From Gottfriedia acidiceleris (lineage in GTDB: Bacteria; Bacillota; Bacilli; Bacillales; Bacillaceae_G): a stretch of 58,008 nucleotides of DNA. Location: positions 1 through 58,008 of the forward strand of contig NZ_SCFN01000022.1 of the NCBI RefSeq assembly GCF_004138285.1. Direction: 5' to 3'. Both the position numbers and the translations under genes were made by a program. Numbering within the stretch: the stretch's first letter is position 1; every line of letters begins with the position of its first letter. Under the pieces are notes generated by a model. The model ran no database searches. It saw only the letters and a list, made by a program, of their open reading frames with translations, and was not told the origin of the DNA. Below, piece by piece: positions 29,231 through 37,235 of this stretch.

Positions 29231-29275
29231 AAAAGAACAACGACGGACTGCAAAAGTCCACCGTTGTTCTTTTTT
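29231..29275. terminator. bidirectional terminator sharing sequence with the 21-bp arrays
   Basis: AAAAGAACAACGACGGACT pairs with AGTCCACCGTTGTTCTTTTTT around GCAAA. The left arm and loop (CAAAAGAACA..CGGACTGCAAA) match the array unit at 43.67 kb (CAAAAGAACAGCGGACTGCA), so the hairpin appears to be built from that repeat. Confidence 0.8.
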
Positions 29276-29304
29276 GTTTTGCGCTATATAATTTTCTTTT
29301 ATAT

Positions 29305-29799
29305 CTATTCAACCGAATACTTATAGAATATTTTATCGACCTTCATCACTGGAAAATTCTCAGATAAATCAGTAACTTCTACTCTTGTAAATCCATTTTT
29401 TTCATAAAATCGATGAGCTGCTAAAAATTGAGGGGTTGTCCCAAGATAAATTGCTTTTATTGACTTCTCTTTCGCCCATTTAATAGCATTATTTAATAAG
29501 AGACTTGCAGTATTAAATTTTGCACCTCTGTATTCTTTATCGACAAACATCTTTCTTAACGCAACTTGTTGATTCCCTATGTCTAAAAGACTGATTGTAC
29601 CAACTACTTTATCGCCATAAAGAGCCATCCAAAAGTTCCCGTTTCCATTCTGATAAAAATCTTCTATAGTAAACAAATCAGGCTGGTCATCCTTGGTGAT
29701 CTTTATATTGTACTCTTGTTGCTGAATATCAAGAATTAAATCTACTACTTGAGCTTGAAAATCATTAGAGTATTCTTTCACAATAGGACTGCTGTTCAT
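29305..29799 (-). CDS. GNAT-family N-acetyltransferase
   Basis: A 164-aa acetyltransferase. Motif A/B regions: ALRKMFVDKEYRGAKFNTAS (residues about 85-105) and HRFYEKNGFTRVEVTDL (about 133-149). The conserved FMALYGDKVVGTISL-like strand pair precedes them. The usual Q/RxxGxG/A loop is slightly altered (YRGAKFNTA). The ATG at 29799 has GGCGGTG 7 bases upstream; the TTG one codon earlier is less likely. A structured repeat (29911-30003) lies between it and the next gene upstream. Confidence 0.8.
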   Translation of the reverse strand: MNSSPIVKEYSNDFQAQVVDLILDIQQQEYNIKITKDDQPDLFTIEDFYQNGNGNFWMALYGDKVVGTISLLDIGNQQVALRKMFVDKEYRGAKFNTASLLLNNAIKWAKEKSIKAIYLGTTPQFLAAHRFYEKNGFTRVEVTDLSENFPVMKVDKIFYKYSVE

Positions 29800-29910
29800 C
29801 AATTTACACCGCCTTTAAAATATTAACACTTTACTGTTTTCAATATAGCTACTTCTCTTTCATATCACTGTTACCACTTTATTCAATATAGAGTTCGAGA
29901 TGTCCTTTTT

Positions 29911-30003
29911 TCTTATTTAACTAAAGTGTTAAATTGTACAATAAAAAATGACCGACGAATCGCCGATCATTTTTTTCAACTAATAATGCGGTAGTTGCAT
30001 AAG
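29911..30003 (+). repeat. structured repeat copy b
   Basis: Left module CTTATTTAACTAAAGTG at 29912 onward, middle hairpin ATGACCGACGAATCGCCGAT followed by CATTTTTT, right module TCAACTAATAATGCGGTAGT followed by TGCATAAG. It lies 62 bases beyond the stop of the nucleotidyltransferase gene. The A-run before the hairpin makes it a terminator on the minus strand. Confidence 0.8.
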
Positions 30004-30064
30004 TTTTTGTTTTTATCTATTAATTGATTTTCTAGTTTTAGAAAATAAGTTTTTTTGTACAAGT

Positions 30065-30868
30065 TCAAGAGGGGATACGGGCTTCACGTTCGAAGTTAGA
30101 AGTAACCCACTTACCCTCGCTTTTAAAGAGCTTTAGTACTATTTCTCGGTTGGTCGGTGGGTCCACAATCCATTTCTGCAAGGTATGAATAATAGGTTCC
30201 TTATGTTGAAAGTAGTGTATAAAAACCTCAGACTGCTCGTGGAGTCGTGTCGTCCAAATCTGAGATCGCTCCATTACCATTGAATAGTATGTTCGAATGA
30301 GCTTGCGAGCAAAGCTTTGTATAAGTGTTTTAAACTCCTCTTTTGAAGCTACTTCTAACCAGCTTATTGTCCGAGTCAGAACTTCGCGAATATCTCCATT
30401 AAAACTTATCGCTATCTCTGATGTGAGTTTGTAAGGACCGAATCGTTCTCGAAGATCTTCACCGTGGACACAAACACAGATTTCCTTAAGAAATGCTTGT
30501 TCGTAGTAATTCGCCGGATCCACCGCATAATCGTAATTTACAACAGCTATGCCAACATCTCGAACCAAAGAGTGATACTTTTGAGACAATGCTTTAGTAA
30601 GGATCTTTAACTGCGCCAACTCCTCGGCACTCAACGTACCATTAAACATTGCTAAAAGGTCCAGATCTGACTTAACTACCACAGCTTCACCTCTTGCAAC
30701 GCTGCCATATACATAGATACTATGCAATAGATGTGGAAACAATATTGCTATCTTCTCAACAGACTCCCGTAGGCACGGAAAGTAGGCATTATCAATCTTG
30801 ACCAAAGATACATCACTTATAATGTACCCATCTCGGTCTAGCCCATATCCAGCTTGTAGACTCCCCAT
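30065..30868 (-). CDS. nucleotidyltransferase-domain protein (aminoglycoside-adenylyltransferase-like fold)
   Basis: A 267-aa protein with a pol-beta-type nucleotidyltransferase domain: GSVARG at 55-60 and the metal-binding Asp68/Asp70 in KSDLDLL, which fits the MNT/ANT superfamily. The C-terminal half (about 150-260) is mostly helical, with no motif I can name. It could modify a small molecule, but resistance cannot be inferred. I chose ATG at 30868 with GGGAGG 6 bases upstream. Codon and base use is clearly richer in G+C than its neighbours (for example CGC, GCC and CTC-rich stretches), and repeat copies flank it on both sides, so it looks acquired. Confidence 0.75.
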   Translation of the reverse strand: MGSLQAGYGLDRDGYIISDVSLVKIDNAYFPCLRESVEKIAILFPHLLHSIYVYGSVARGEAVVVKSDLDLLAMFNGTLSAEELAQLKILTKALSQKYHSLVRDVGIAVVNYDYAVDPANYYEQAFLKEICVCVHGEDLRERFGPYKLTSEIAISFNGDIREVLTRTISWLEVASKEEFKTLIQSFARKLIRTYYSMVMERSQIWTTRLHEQSEVFIHYFQHKEPIIHTLQKWIVDPPTNREIVLKLFKSEGKWVTSNFEREARIPS

Positions 30869-30904
30869 TTCTACCTCCCTCCGCTGCATTAGTCGTTACA
30901 CTTT

Positions 30905-30980
30905 CGTTATACTAACCTTTACTTCAATAAAAAAGACGCTATTACGATTCACGATAAACAACTAACGCATGTGTTATTTT
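30905..30980 (+). repeat. structured repeat copy f (diverged)
   Basis: CGTTATACTAACCTTTACTT followed by CAATAAAAAAGACG, and right part AACAACTAACGCATGTGTTA. It starts in the gap after the SUKH gene, 4 bases beyond that gene's stop at 30984, and runs to 37 bases before the nucleotidyltransferase start. Confidence 0.55.
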
Positions 30981-30983
30981 AAA

Positions 30984-31457
30984 TTATTCTAATTCCCCTT
31001 GAATTAGTTCTAATAAGAAATCGCCAAAATCATCTGCAATAAGTTCTATTGATTGTTCACTAAAGTCTATTCCCAAATTAATAGATACAACAGCAGGTTC
31101 GTTTTCTCCATTTAGTTTATTAAAGTCTAAACAATATACTTCATCAATACCTGTATCATAAATAATAAGATAATTATCTGATAAACGTGAATCTCTTCGT
31201 TCAATCATTGTGTACCATATAGCATCAGGAACACCTGAGTTTAGAAAATCATCATGAATTACACCAAATACTTCTTGCATCCCAAAATTTCCAGCACCAT
31301 AATTAATTAAAAAATGGCGATATATTTTTGAAAATTTAATATCTAATATAGTTTCTGCTTTTTCTATTAAATCTTCTGAACGCAGACCTTCAAAATCACA
31401 TTCTTCTTTATTTTGCTCAAGTAGTTCTATTGCTTTTTCGTAATTTGACCAACTCAT
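30984..31457 (-). CDS. SMI1/KNR4 (SUKH) family protein, probable immunity protein
   Basis: A 157-aa SUKH-domain protein. Visible features: IEKAETILDIKFSKIYRHFL (about 31-50), the YGAGNFGMQEVFG strand-loop (about 54-66), YLIIYDTGIDEVYCLDFNKL in the middle, and the C-terminal DDFGDFLLELI. SUKH proteins are mostly immunity proteins for polymorphic or contact-dependent toxins. No toxin gene is adjacent, so it would be an orphan immunity gene. The ORF sits between two copies of the structured repeat, one starting 4 bases after its stop. Confidence 0.85.
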   Translation of the reverse strand: MSWSNYEKAIELLEQNKEECDFEGLRSEDLIEKAETILDIKFSKIYRHFLINYGAGNFGMQEVFGVIHDDFLNSGVPDAIWYTMIERRDSRLSDNYLIIYDTGIDEVYCLDFNKLNGENEPAVVSINLGIDFSEQSIELIADDFGDFLLELIQGELE

Positions 31458-31510
31458 AATTCTCCCCCATATGTCTAATTATTATTAATATATCATATCA
31501 ATTTCTGATT

Positions 31511-31598
31511 TTCTTATTGAACTATACTGCCATTTAGTGCAATAAAAAAAGACCATAGAAGCAGTCAATTGCTGTTCAACTATCGCATGCGTTAGCTC
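31511..31598 (+). repeat. structured repeat copy c
   Basis: TTCTTATTGAACTATACTGC followed by CATTTAGTGCAATAAAAAAA, then a weak middle hairpin (GCAGTCAATTGCTG), then GTTCAACTATCGCATGCGTT. It lies 60 bases past the stop of the monooxygenase-fold gene and 54 bases before the SUKH start. Confidence 0.8.
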
Positions 31599-31657
31599 AG
31601 ATTCACCACAGTGAATGGAAGTTTATATCGTACCTCCAAGTAGTTGAATATGACTTA

Positions 31658-31951
31658 CTAAAGTTTAACCCTTTTAAAATGTTCAACAGTCGGAAATGGA
31701 TCATAAAAATGATGTAATTGCTTTTTCCATTCTTGATATTCGTTAGATTGTCTAAATCCAACTGTATGGTCTTCTAATGTTTCCCATTGAACTAGTAGTA
31801 AATATTTCCCCTTTACTTCCATACAATGCTGTAATTCGTGAGATATGTAGCCTTTCATTGAAGAAATTATTTCGGATGCCCCACGAAATGCTTCTTCATA
31901 GTCCTCTTCCATACCTTCCTTAACTTGTAGCATAACGGCTTCCAATATCAT
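31658..31951 (-). CDS. antibiotic biosynthesis monooxygenase (ABM)-fold protein
   Basis: A 97-aa dimeric alpha/beta-barrel protein. The ABM pattern is visible: MLQVKEGMEEDYEEAFRGAS at the start, then SHELQHCMEVKGKYLLLVQW and AHF-type HHFYDPFPTVEHF at the end. Family members include small monooxygenases and heme-degrading enzymes; no haem ligand can be assigned here. I chose ATG at 31951 with AGGGGA about 8 bases upstream, rather than an in-frame ATG six codons earlier. It is a single-gene unit bounded by repeat copies c and d. Confidence 0.75.
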   Translation of the reverse strand: MILEAVMLQVKEGMEEDYEEAFRGASEIISSMKGYISHELQHCMEVKGKYLLLVQWETLEDHTVGFRQSNEYQEWKKQLHHFYDPFPTVEHFKRVKL

Positions 31952-32006
31952 ATAAAATCCCCTTTTCATAAGTTAATCAATTTACTTTTTTAAGAGCCCT
32001 TTTATT

Positions 32007-32093
32007 AATCTTTACTTCAAGAAAGTGAGAAAGGAACTGATCGTTCAGCACCTCAGTGTTGTTCAACTATCGCATGCATTAGTTCCATAAGAA
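32007..32093 (+). repeat. structured repeat copy d (diverged)
   Basis: CTTTACTTCAAGAAAGTG with a middle stem (GGAACTGATCGTTCAGCACC), then GTTGTTCAACTATCGCATGC and ATTAGTTCCATAAGAAC. The right end lies 5 bases beyond the stop of the GNAT gene at 32098. Confidence 0.75.
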
Positions 32094-32097
32094 CTCA

Positions 32098-32598
32098 TTA
32101 TAATAATTTAGACATGTAGTATTCATCAAAACTATTACCGTCTATTATTAATGAGTTCCTTTTTGTTCCTTCAATTTCATACCCCATCTTTTTATATAAA
32201 CTTACTCCTGCTTCATTTTGTTTTACAACAGTCAGTTCTAATCTTGAAATACTATGTTTAATTGCCCATTCTTCTATGTTTTGAAATAATTTAGTACCAA
32301 TACCTTTACCTGTATATTCCTCTAAGATTCCAATTACAACATAGACCGAATGTTTTTTTCTTATCACATTACTCCCAATCGCAAACGCATAACCGCCTAA
32401 TATTCCAGAAGAATCCTCAGCAACAAATATGGTTGAATTCGGTGATTTCTCAATAACTTCTAACTGTTTACGTTGTTTCTCAACCGTAATATTTCTTTCT
32501 CCAGCCCCATAAAGCATGAAATCAGCCTGATTTTCAACTTCTTTAATTAGTTGGACAAAATTTTCTGCATCGTCTAGTTTGATTTCTCTAATGTTCAT
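32098..32598 (-). CDS. GNAT-family N-acetyltransferase
   Basis: A 166-aa acetyltransferase with a clear motif A: VVIGILEEYTGKGIGTKLFQ (about 94-113, QxxGxG/A-type KGIGTKL). The C-terminal motif B region is LELTVVKQNEAGVSLYKKMG. The central strand IFVAEDSSGILGGYAFAI precedes it. ATG with GGCGGG 7 bases upstream. Substrate unknown. It lies between repeat copies e and d, single and co-oriented with its neighbours. Confidence 0.85.
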   Translation of the reverse strand: MNIREIKLDDAENFVQLIKEVENQADFMLYGAGERNITVEKQRKQLEVIEKSPNSTIFVAEDSSGILGGYAFAIGSNVIRKKHSVYVVIGILEEYTGKGIGTKLFQNIEEWAIKHSISRLELTVVKQNEAGVSLYKKMGYEIEGTKRNSLIIDGNSFDEYYMSKLL

Positions 32599-32666
32599 TT
32601 AATTTCCCGCCTTATGTAATGATTCATAATCAATAATTATATTCTATAAAGAAAATCGTATTCCCT

Positions 32667-32754
32667 TTCTTATGCAACAAAACGGCCATTTACTTCAAAA
32701 AAAAACGAGCTGCAAGCAACTCGTGTTCTTCAACAAAACATACGTTATTTAGGA
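32667..32754 (+). repeat. structured repeat copy e
   Basis: TTTCTTATGCAACAAAACGG and CCATTTACTTCAAAAAAAAA, middle hairpin ACGAGCTGCAAGCAACTCGT, then TTCTTCAACAAAACATACGT. The middle stem differs completely in sequence from that of other copies but pairs just as well, so the pairing seems to be kept rather than the bases. Confidence 0.75.
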
Positions 32755-32859
32755 TAAATTTATATTTTTATTTTTAATCTAAAGGTTATTACTTTTGGAG
32801 CACTTAAAAATATCATTTTCCATCCATGAAGAATCTGATCGATCATCGATTCAAGACCC

Positions 32860-33195
32860 CTATTTTACACCATTAACAAGTTCCCTCATGGAGTTTAACT
32901 GAGAAGATAGCTCCTTAAACCAATCCTCATCCCCCGTTGCGAGGGCCAAGTCAATTAGAAAGCGAATCTGTTCTTTGTTTGTCACTTTCGAATCAGGCAT
33001 TTTCTTTACGTTTTTATTTTGCATGTTAATGGTTTTCCCAACTGTCGTTTTATTATCTGAAGTTATTACATTTACCTTTACTATTTCATCAAGAATAGTA
33101 AGTGATTCAATATAACCTATTACTAATTCCCCATCGATTGAATTACCTTTAACCCAGTCACCTGTTTTTAAAATAGAATCTTTATTTAAGTTCAT
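32860..33195 (-). CDS. small protein with probable IDEAL domain
   Basis: A 111-aa cytosolic protein. The C-terminal part EQIRFLIDLALATGDEDWFK then ELSSQLN resembles the IDEAL domain (named for its ID.AL motif), found in small Bacillus proteins of unclear function. The N-terminal half (GDWVKGNSIDGELVIGYIES) looks like a small beta-barrel. ATG at 33195 with AGGTGG 5 bases upstream; an in-frame GTG overlaps that site. A CTGTAA-N9-TTACAT inverted repeat lies 66 bases upstream, shared with the Rrf2 and Spx genes. Confidence 0.65.
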   Translation of the reverse strand: MNLNKDSILKTGDWVKGNSIDGELVIGYIESLTILDEIVKVNVITSDNKTTVGKTINMQNKNVKKMPDSKVTNKEQIRFLIDLALATGDEDWFKELSSQLNSMRELVNGVK

Positions 33196-33260
33196 TTTTT
33201 CCACCTTCTAATTAATGTTATAAGTTAAAAATTTGTGATCATAACAGCACTTCGTTCGAA

Positions 33261-33281
33261 CTGTAATTTTTTTTATTACAT
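33261..33281. promoter_or_regulatory. CTGTAA-N9-TTACA inverted repeat (copy 1)
   Basis: CTGTAA, nine bases (tttttttta), TTACAT. It is upstream of the IDEAL-domain gene and matches the boxes before the Rrf2 and Spx genes at 5 of 6 arm pairs. It overlaps the gap that also holds the Rrf2 gene's terminator. Confidence 0.5.
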
Positions 33282-33288
33282 TTCGATT

Positions 33289-33316
33289 AAAAGAAGGCCA
33301 AGCCTTCACTTTTTTA
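33289..33316 (-). terminator. terminator after the Rrf2 gene
   Basis: GAAGGC-CAA-GCCTTC stem with A-run and T-run flanks, 6 bases beyond the Rrf2 stop. Confidence 0.8.
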
Positions 33317-33321
33317 GCTGC

Positions 33322-33735
33322 TCACTTTTCACTATTGATATGATAGACAATGTCCTTAATAGTGTATTGTTTTAAATATCCCCCAAGATGTTCTTCTGCA
33401 CCTATGAAAATATTAAAAAGAACATTTTGCATATTTGCCCCAACAACACACTTTTCATTTGATTCAGGGCACTTCGGCTGTAATGCCCCCTCAGAGGTGA
33501 TCATATAAATATCCCATAGATTAACTTCATTTAAATCTAAGGCAAATATAAATCCACCACCAGTTCCTTCTTTCGATTTTATAAATCCATGCTTTTTTAA
33601 CAAACTAAGCACTTTACGAATACGTACTGGATGAACACAAGCACTCTCTGATATTTCATCACTTGTAGACATCCGATCCGGCTGCAGTGCAAGATAAGTT
33701 AAACTATGAATGGCAAGAGTGAAATCACTATTCAT
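33322..33735 (-). CDS. Rrf2-family transcriptional regulator
   Basis: A 137-aa winged-helix regulator of the Rrf2 family. The HTH is MSTSDEISESACVHPVRIRK (22-41), the wing KSKEGTGGGFIFAL (53-66) is diagnostic. Cys89 and Cys96 (KCPESNEKC) plus Cys33 could sense redox stress or nitric oxide, or bind an iron-sulfur cluster, but the number and spacing do not match NsrR or IscR exactly; YwnA-type members are closer. ATG with AGGAGG 6 bases upstream. A CTGTAA-N9-TTACAG box lies 58 bases upstream and may be its own operator. Confidence 0.85.
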   Translation of the reverse strand: MNSDFTLAIHSLTYLALQPDRMSTSDEISESACVHPVRIRKVLSLLKKHGFIKSKEGTGGGFIFALDLNEVNLWDIYMITSEGALQPKCPESNEKCVVGANMQNVLFNIFIGAEEHLGGYLKQYTIKDIVYHINSEK

Positions 33736-33792
33736 GGCCTGCCTCCTAAAAATCACTAATTTCTTAATATACTTCGATGATATTATTTAGTA

Positions 33793-33813
33793 CTGTAATA
33801 CTATGTGTTACAG
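33793..33813. promoter_or_regulatory. CTGTAA-N9-TTACAG inverted repeat (copy 2), upstream of the Rrf2 gene
   Basis: CTGTAA, TACTATGTG, TTACAG: both arms pair at all six positions. It is probably bound by the Rrf2 regulator itself. Confidence 0.55.
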
Positions 33814-33859
33814 ATTGTCTTGTCAAGAAAACTGACATTTTTTTCGATCAGTATTAATA

Positions 33860-34255
33860 TTAATTAGCTACTTTTTGTGATTGAATGTATGAGAATGTTC
33901 GTAGCTTACGAGGAAGAAAACTACGAATTTCATCTTCATTATAACCAACCTGTAATCTTTTTTCGTCTAAGATTATTGGCATGCGTAACATTTTGGGATT
34001 ATTTATTATTAATTTATATAATTCATTAAGTGGTAGCGATTCAATATTTATATTTAATTCCTGAAACGTTTTTGATTTATTCGATATAATCTCTTCCGTA
34101 CCTGTTTCTGTCATACGAAGAATAGATTTAATCTCCTCAAGTGTAAGTGATTCATTCATAATATTTTTAACACGATAATCAATATGATGTTCCTCTAGCC
34201 ATGCTTTTGCTTTGCGACAAGATGTACAACTTGGTGTTACATATAGATTCACCAT
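33860..34255 (-). CDS. Spx-family transcriptional regulator (Spx paralogue)
   Basis: 131 residues, exactly the length of Spx. The N-terminus [20 protein letters not shown] contains the redox CxxC pair Cys10/Cys13. [20 protein letters not shown] is the Spx core, and [18 protein letters not shown] is the conserved C-terminal region. Spx contacts the alpha subunit of RNA polymerase and reprogrammes transcription under disulfide stress. I chose ATG at 34255; AAGGAG is 11 bases upstream. An in-frame GTG four codons earlier overlaps the site. Two CTGTAA-type boxes and a longer palindrome precede it. The canonical spx usually sits near other genes, so this may be a paralogue. Confidence 0.9.
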   Translation of the reverse strand: MVNLYVTPSCTSCRKAKAWLEEHHIDYRVKNIMNESLTLEEIKSILRMTETGTEEIISNKSKTFQELNINIESLPLNELYKLIINNPKMLRMPIILDEKRLQVGYNEDEIRSFLPRKLRTFSYIQSQKVAN

Positions 34256-34281
34256 TCTTCTACACACTCCTTATATTTAAA

Positions 34282-34303
34282 ATGTAATAAAAAAAATTAC
34301 AGT
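34282..34303. promoter_or_regulatory. TGTAA-N9-TTACAG inverted repeat (copy 3), upstream of the Spx gene
   Basis: ATGTAA, nine bases (taaaaaaaa), TTACAGT. Five of six arm pairs of the CTGTAA/TTACAG box are kept. Confidence 0.45.
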
Positions 34304-34342
34304 TGAGATAAAAAATAATGTATTATCATTAGGTTGACCTCC

Positions 34343-34363
34343 ATACTCAATTTAAATGAGTAT
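34343..34363. promoter_or_regulatory. 7-bp arm palindrome upstream of the Spx gene
   Basis: ATACTCA, ATTTAAA, TGAGTAT is an exact inverted repeat. It directly precedes box copy 4. It may be the site of a second regulator. Confidence 0.45.
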
Positions 34364-34386
34364 ACTGTAATTTTATTATTTACAGT
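34364..34386. promoter_or_regulatory. ACTGTAA-N9-TTACAGT inverted repeat (copy 4), upstream of the Spx gene
   Basis: ACTGTAA, TTTTATTAT, TTACAGT: arms of seven bases pair completely. This is the best copy of the shared box. Confidence 0.6.
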
Positions 34387-34469
34387 TAAGAGTGTCAACT
34401 ATATTTTTTAGAGCTTAAATAGGGGGTGTATTTTCTACTTGTACTAATTACTCTTCTATAAATATAAAA

Positions 34470-34497
34470 TAGAAGACCATCAATATAATGATCTTCT
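34470..34497 (-). terminator. probable terminator downstream of fbp
   Basis: AGAAGACCAT and AATGATCTTCT pair imperfectly; an AT-rich tail follows on the minus strand. The hairpin is 117 bases past the fbp stop. Confidence 0.45.
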
Positions 34498-34613
34498 TAC
34501 TAAATTAAGTTTAACACCTGAGTTTGTATTGTTTTCCACATTCAGTATTTCCGCTGCTTAACTATGATTTAATAAAGGTCATGGCATATTGCGTTTATGC
34601 TTATATAAAGTCT

Positions 34614-36572
34614 TTAATCATTAGATTGTAATGATTGATCTAAGCTCCTATAGCGATTTTCCAACAGACTTTTTAAAACGGATATTTCCTGTAATAATCG
34701 CTCTCCTTCATTAGTTTCTAGTACCTTTTTTCTCTCGAGTTTTTTTTCCACCAATCTCTTGACTGATAAAACATCTGACCCTTTTAGTAGAACATCTTTT
34801 TTTGAATTAAATTTTTCATGGGCGACAAGTTGTATACCAAAGGAATTATATAATAAAGTGTATCCAGCAATACCAGTTGTTGATTGATAAGCCTTGGAAA
34901 ATCCTCCATCAATGACAATCAACTTTCCGTTTGCTTTAATTGGATTCTCTCCTTTTATTTCTTTAACAGGTGTATGGCCGTTTATTATATGACCTACGTT
35001 AGGATTAAGATTCATTTCTGCTAAAATTTTACTGCAGATTTCCTCTTTTTCGCGTAAATGGTAGTAGGGATTCTTAATCTCTTTATGGGTTTCTTTGTCT
35101 TTAATAAAATACCTTTCAAAGGTCGTCATTGCTCTTTTCCCAAATAATGATGAATATTCTCCTGTCCATAAATACCAGACCATATCTGTTGCGAGATCAT
35201 CCGTCTCTTCAGGATGTGCAAAAGCATGTCGTAAATAATGTTCAAAAATATCAAGTAAATCACGACCTGCATAGGTATGATTTTCAATTACCATTTTTTC
35301 CATATTTCCTTTTTCATCTATTGGGATGCATCCATGTATTAGTAAGTTCCCATTATACTTCAAATAAAGACTGCCTTTCTTCATGAGAAAATTCATATGT
35401 CTGGCCAACTTTTCTGAATGCTGGACAAAAAATAATAGTCTGTCCAAGACTTGCTCTTCTTCCTTTAATAATTCACTAGGATTATCTGGATTAATGGTTG
35501 CAAAGCAAGTATTTTCTAATGGGTATGTTTTCCCATTAATTGTTATTTCATTTTTTTCATAGTTAATTTTTTCAAGCAAAAGCCTTTCTGACATATTAAA
35601 ATACGGGCGTCTCTTTATGATTGACAGTTCAAGCTTAAACTGAATAATTGCAATTGCTTGATGGATTTTAGTGATTTGCAAAAGTTCATGATCAGACTTT
35701 TTTTTATCCGAATTGCTCTTCGGTCTAAACGCTGGATTGTCCTCATAGTACTTATCCGCAAGATTTAGAAGTGGTATAAGATTTATTCCATACACGTCTT
35801 CTATTATATTTAAATTGTCGTATCGAGCACAGATACGAATAATATTAGCTAGGCAAACCTTTGATCCAGCAAAGGCACCAATCCATAGGACATCATGATT
35901 TCCCCATTGAATATCAACAGAATGATAATTAATTAGAGTATCCATAATTTTATCAGGTTCAGGTCCGCGATCATAAATATCACCCACGACATGAAGATGG
36001 TCAACTACTAACCGCTGAGTAGAATATGCCAGACCTGTAATGAGCTTATCTGCCTGACCAAGAAAAATAATTTGCTGGACTATTTTTGAGTAATATTGTT
36101 TCTTATTTGTAGATTCATCAATTTTGTAAAGTAGCTCTTCTATTATATAAACAAACTCTTGAGGCAATGCTTTATGTAACTTTGAGCGTGTATATTTAGT
36201 TGAGGAATAAGAAATTAACTTTATCATACGGTCAATGGTTTCCGTGTACCATTGTTGTAATTCTTGTTTATTTACACACTTATCTCTAATTAACTTTAAT
36301 TTTTCTTCAGGATAATAAACTAATGTCGCAAATTCATTAATTTCTGTATCAGTTAGTTCATCTTGAAATAGGTCTCTTATTTTCTCTTTTACTCTACCCG
36401 AACCATTTCTTAACACATGTTGAAAAGCTTGATATTCCCCGTGTAAATCACTGACAAAATGCTCTGTTCCCTTTGGCAGATTGAGGGTGGCTTCAAGATT
36501 AATAATCTCAGTTACCACTTTTTCTTCACTATCATATTTATGAGCCAGTAAATCTAAGTATTTTATGTTCAA
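34614..36572 (-). CDS. fbp: fructose-1,6-bisphosphatase class III
   Basis: A 652-aa class III FBPase, the gluconeogenic phosphatase of Firmicutes, close to the usual length (about 640-670). The calcineurin-like phosphatase motifs are in order: [12 protein letters not shown] (38-49), [29 protein letters not shown], and [20 protein letters not shown] in the C-terminal part. The start is TTG with AAAGGAG about 11 bases upstream. It is a core metabolic gene inside the repeat-rich region and is followed by a probable terminator. Confidence 0.93.
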   Translation of the reverse strand: MNIKYLDLLAHKYDSEEKVVTEIINLEATLNLPKGTEHFVSDLHGEYQAFQHVLRNGSGRVKEKIRDLFQDELTDTEINEFATLVYYPEEKLKLIRDKCVNKQELQQWYTETIDRMIKLISYSSTKYTRSKLHKALPQEFVYIIEELLYKIDESTNKKQYYSKIVQQIIFLGQADKLITGLAYSTQRLVVDHLHVVGDIYDRGPEPDKIMDTLINYHSVDIQWGNHDVLWIGAFAGSKVCLANIIRICARYDNLNIIEDVYGINLIPLLNLADKYYEDNPAFRPKSNSDKKKSDHELLQITKIHQAIAIIQFKLELSIIKRRPYFNMSERLLLEKINYEKNEITINGKTYPLENTCFATINPDNPSELLKEEEQVLDRLLFFVQHSEKLARHMNFLMKKGSLYLKYNGNLLIHGCIPIDEKGNMEKMVIENHTYAGRDLLDIFEHYLRHAFAHPEETDDLATDMVWYLWTGEYSSLFGKRAMTTFERYFIKDKETHKEIKNPYYHLREKEEICSKILAEMNLNPNVGHIINGHTPVKEIKGENPIKANGKLIVIDGGFSKAYQSTTGIAGYTLLYNSFGIQLVAHEKFNSKKDVLLKGSDVLSVKRLVEKKLERKKVLETNEGERLLQEISVLKSLLENRYRSLDQSLQSND

Positions 36573-36766
36573 CTTTTTGGTATCTCCTTTATAATTTCTT
36601 CATTTATTTTTCTCTCGAAGATTAGGCTTAATACCTATATGATGAAAGAAAACTCGATTGTATTTTATAATAGTAATTATATAAATTGTCCTCAACAAAA
36701 TGTACTGACCACTCAAAGTTGATAATAATAACTGGTAATAATTGAATAATCTTCATTTAATTACAA
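36573..36766. other. AT-rich fbp upstream gap, nothing identified
   Basis: Between fbp and the terminator at 36767 there is no supported ORF and no recognisable regulator site. Confidence 0.5.
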
Positions 36767-36791
36767 AAGAGGAGAGGCATCCTCTCCTTTT
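36767..36791 (-). terminator. terminator after the 42-aa membrane peptide gene
   Basis: AAAGGAGAGGATGCCTCTCC (minus strand) then TCTTTTG: stem of nine pairs with a T-containing tail. It lies 95 bases beyond the small ORF. Confidence 0.75.
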
Positions 36792-36885
36792 AAATCGTTT
36801 CACTGTCTCAGGCAGGTATTAAAGTTATTAATTCCTTTTCACTTGCAGGCTTTTATAGAATTCTTTTTAAATTTTTGTATTTCAA

Positions 36886-37014
36886 TTATTTGTGCTCTAT
36901 CTGTTTATTTTTGTTAATTCGCTTATTATTATTTTGTTTGTCTAAAATAAAAAAACAAAAAATGGCTAAAGCATTAATCACAATTGCAACAAATAAATAG
37001 GTAGTATAATTCAT
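36886..37014 (-). CDS. 42-aa single-pass membrane peptide, unknown
   Basis: A small protein too short for most gene finders. The N-terminus MNYTTYLFVAIVINALAIFC starts one membrane segment of about 20 residues (continuing FFIL), followed by a basic, asparagine-rich tail (DKQNNNKRINKNKQIEHK). ATG at 37014 has GGAG 6 bases upstream, and a terminator follows at 36767-36791. The outline (short N-terminus, one TM helix, positive tail) is like small stress or regulatory membrane peptides or type I toxin peptides, but I do not recognise a family. An upstream ATG at 37026 is in frame and overlaps the site. Confidence 0.5.
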   Translation of the reverse strand: MNYTTYLFVAIVINALAIFCFFILDKQNNNKRINKNKQIEHK

Positions 37015-37160
37015 ATAATTCTCCATTAATTTTAAATAAATCTCTTATATCCATAATTCCAAGATACTAGTTTAAAGATTAAAAATATATTGTTTTATAT
37101 AATTTCATTTTAATTATACCTTAATATTTCTATTTATAACTTGGGGGATTTTTGCTGTTT

Positions 37161-37235
37161 ACCTCAAAAAAAAGTAGCCACTGGCCAACATGATCGGCTA
37201 TATAGTCGATTTTTTTTATTGAGGCTTAAAAAAAT
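37161..37235 (-). repeat. structured repeat copy h, inverted
   Basis: Read on the minus strand: CAATAAAAAAAATCGACTAT then ATAGCCGATCATGTTG, the middle and left part of the repeat, in the opposite direction to all other copies. It lies beyond the truncated DUF4304 gene. Confidence 0.65.
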
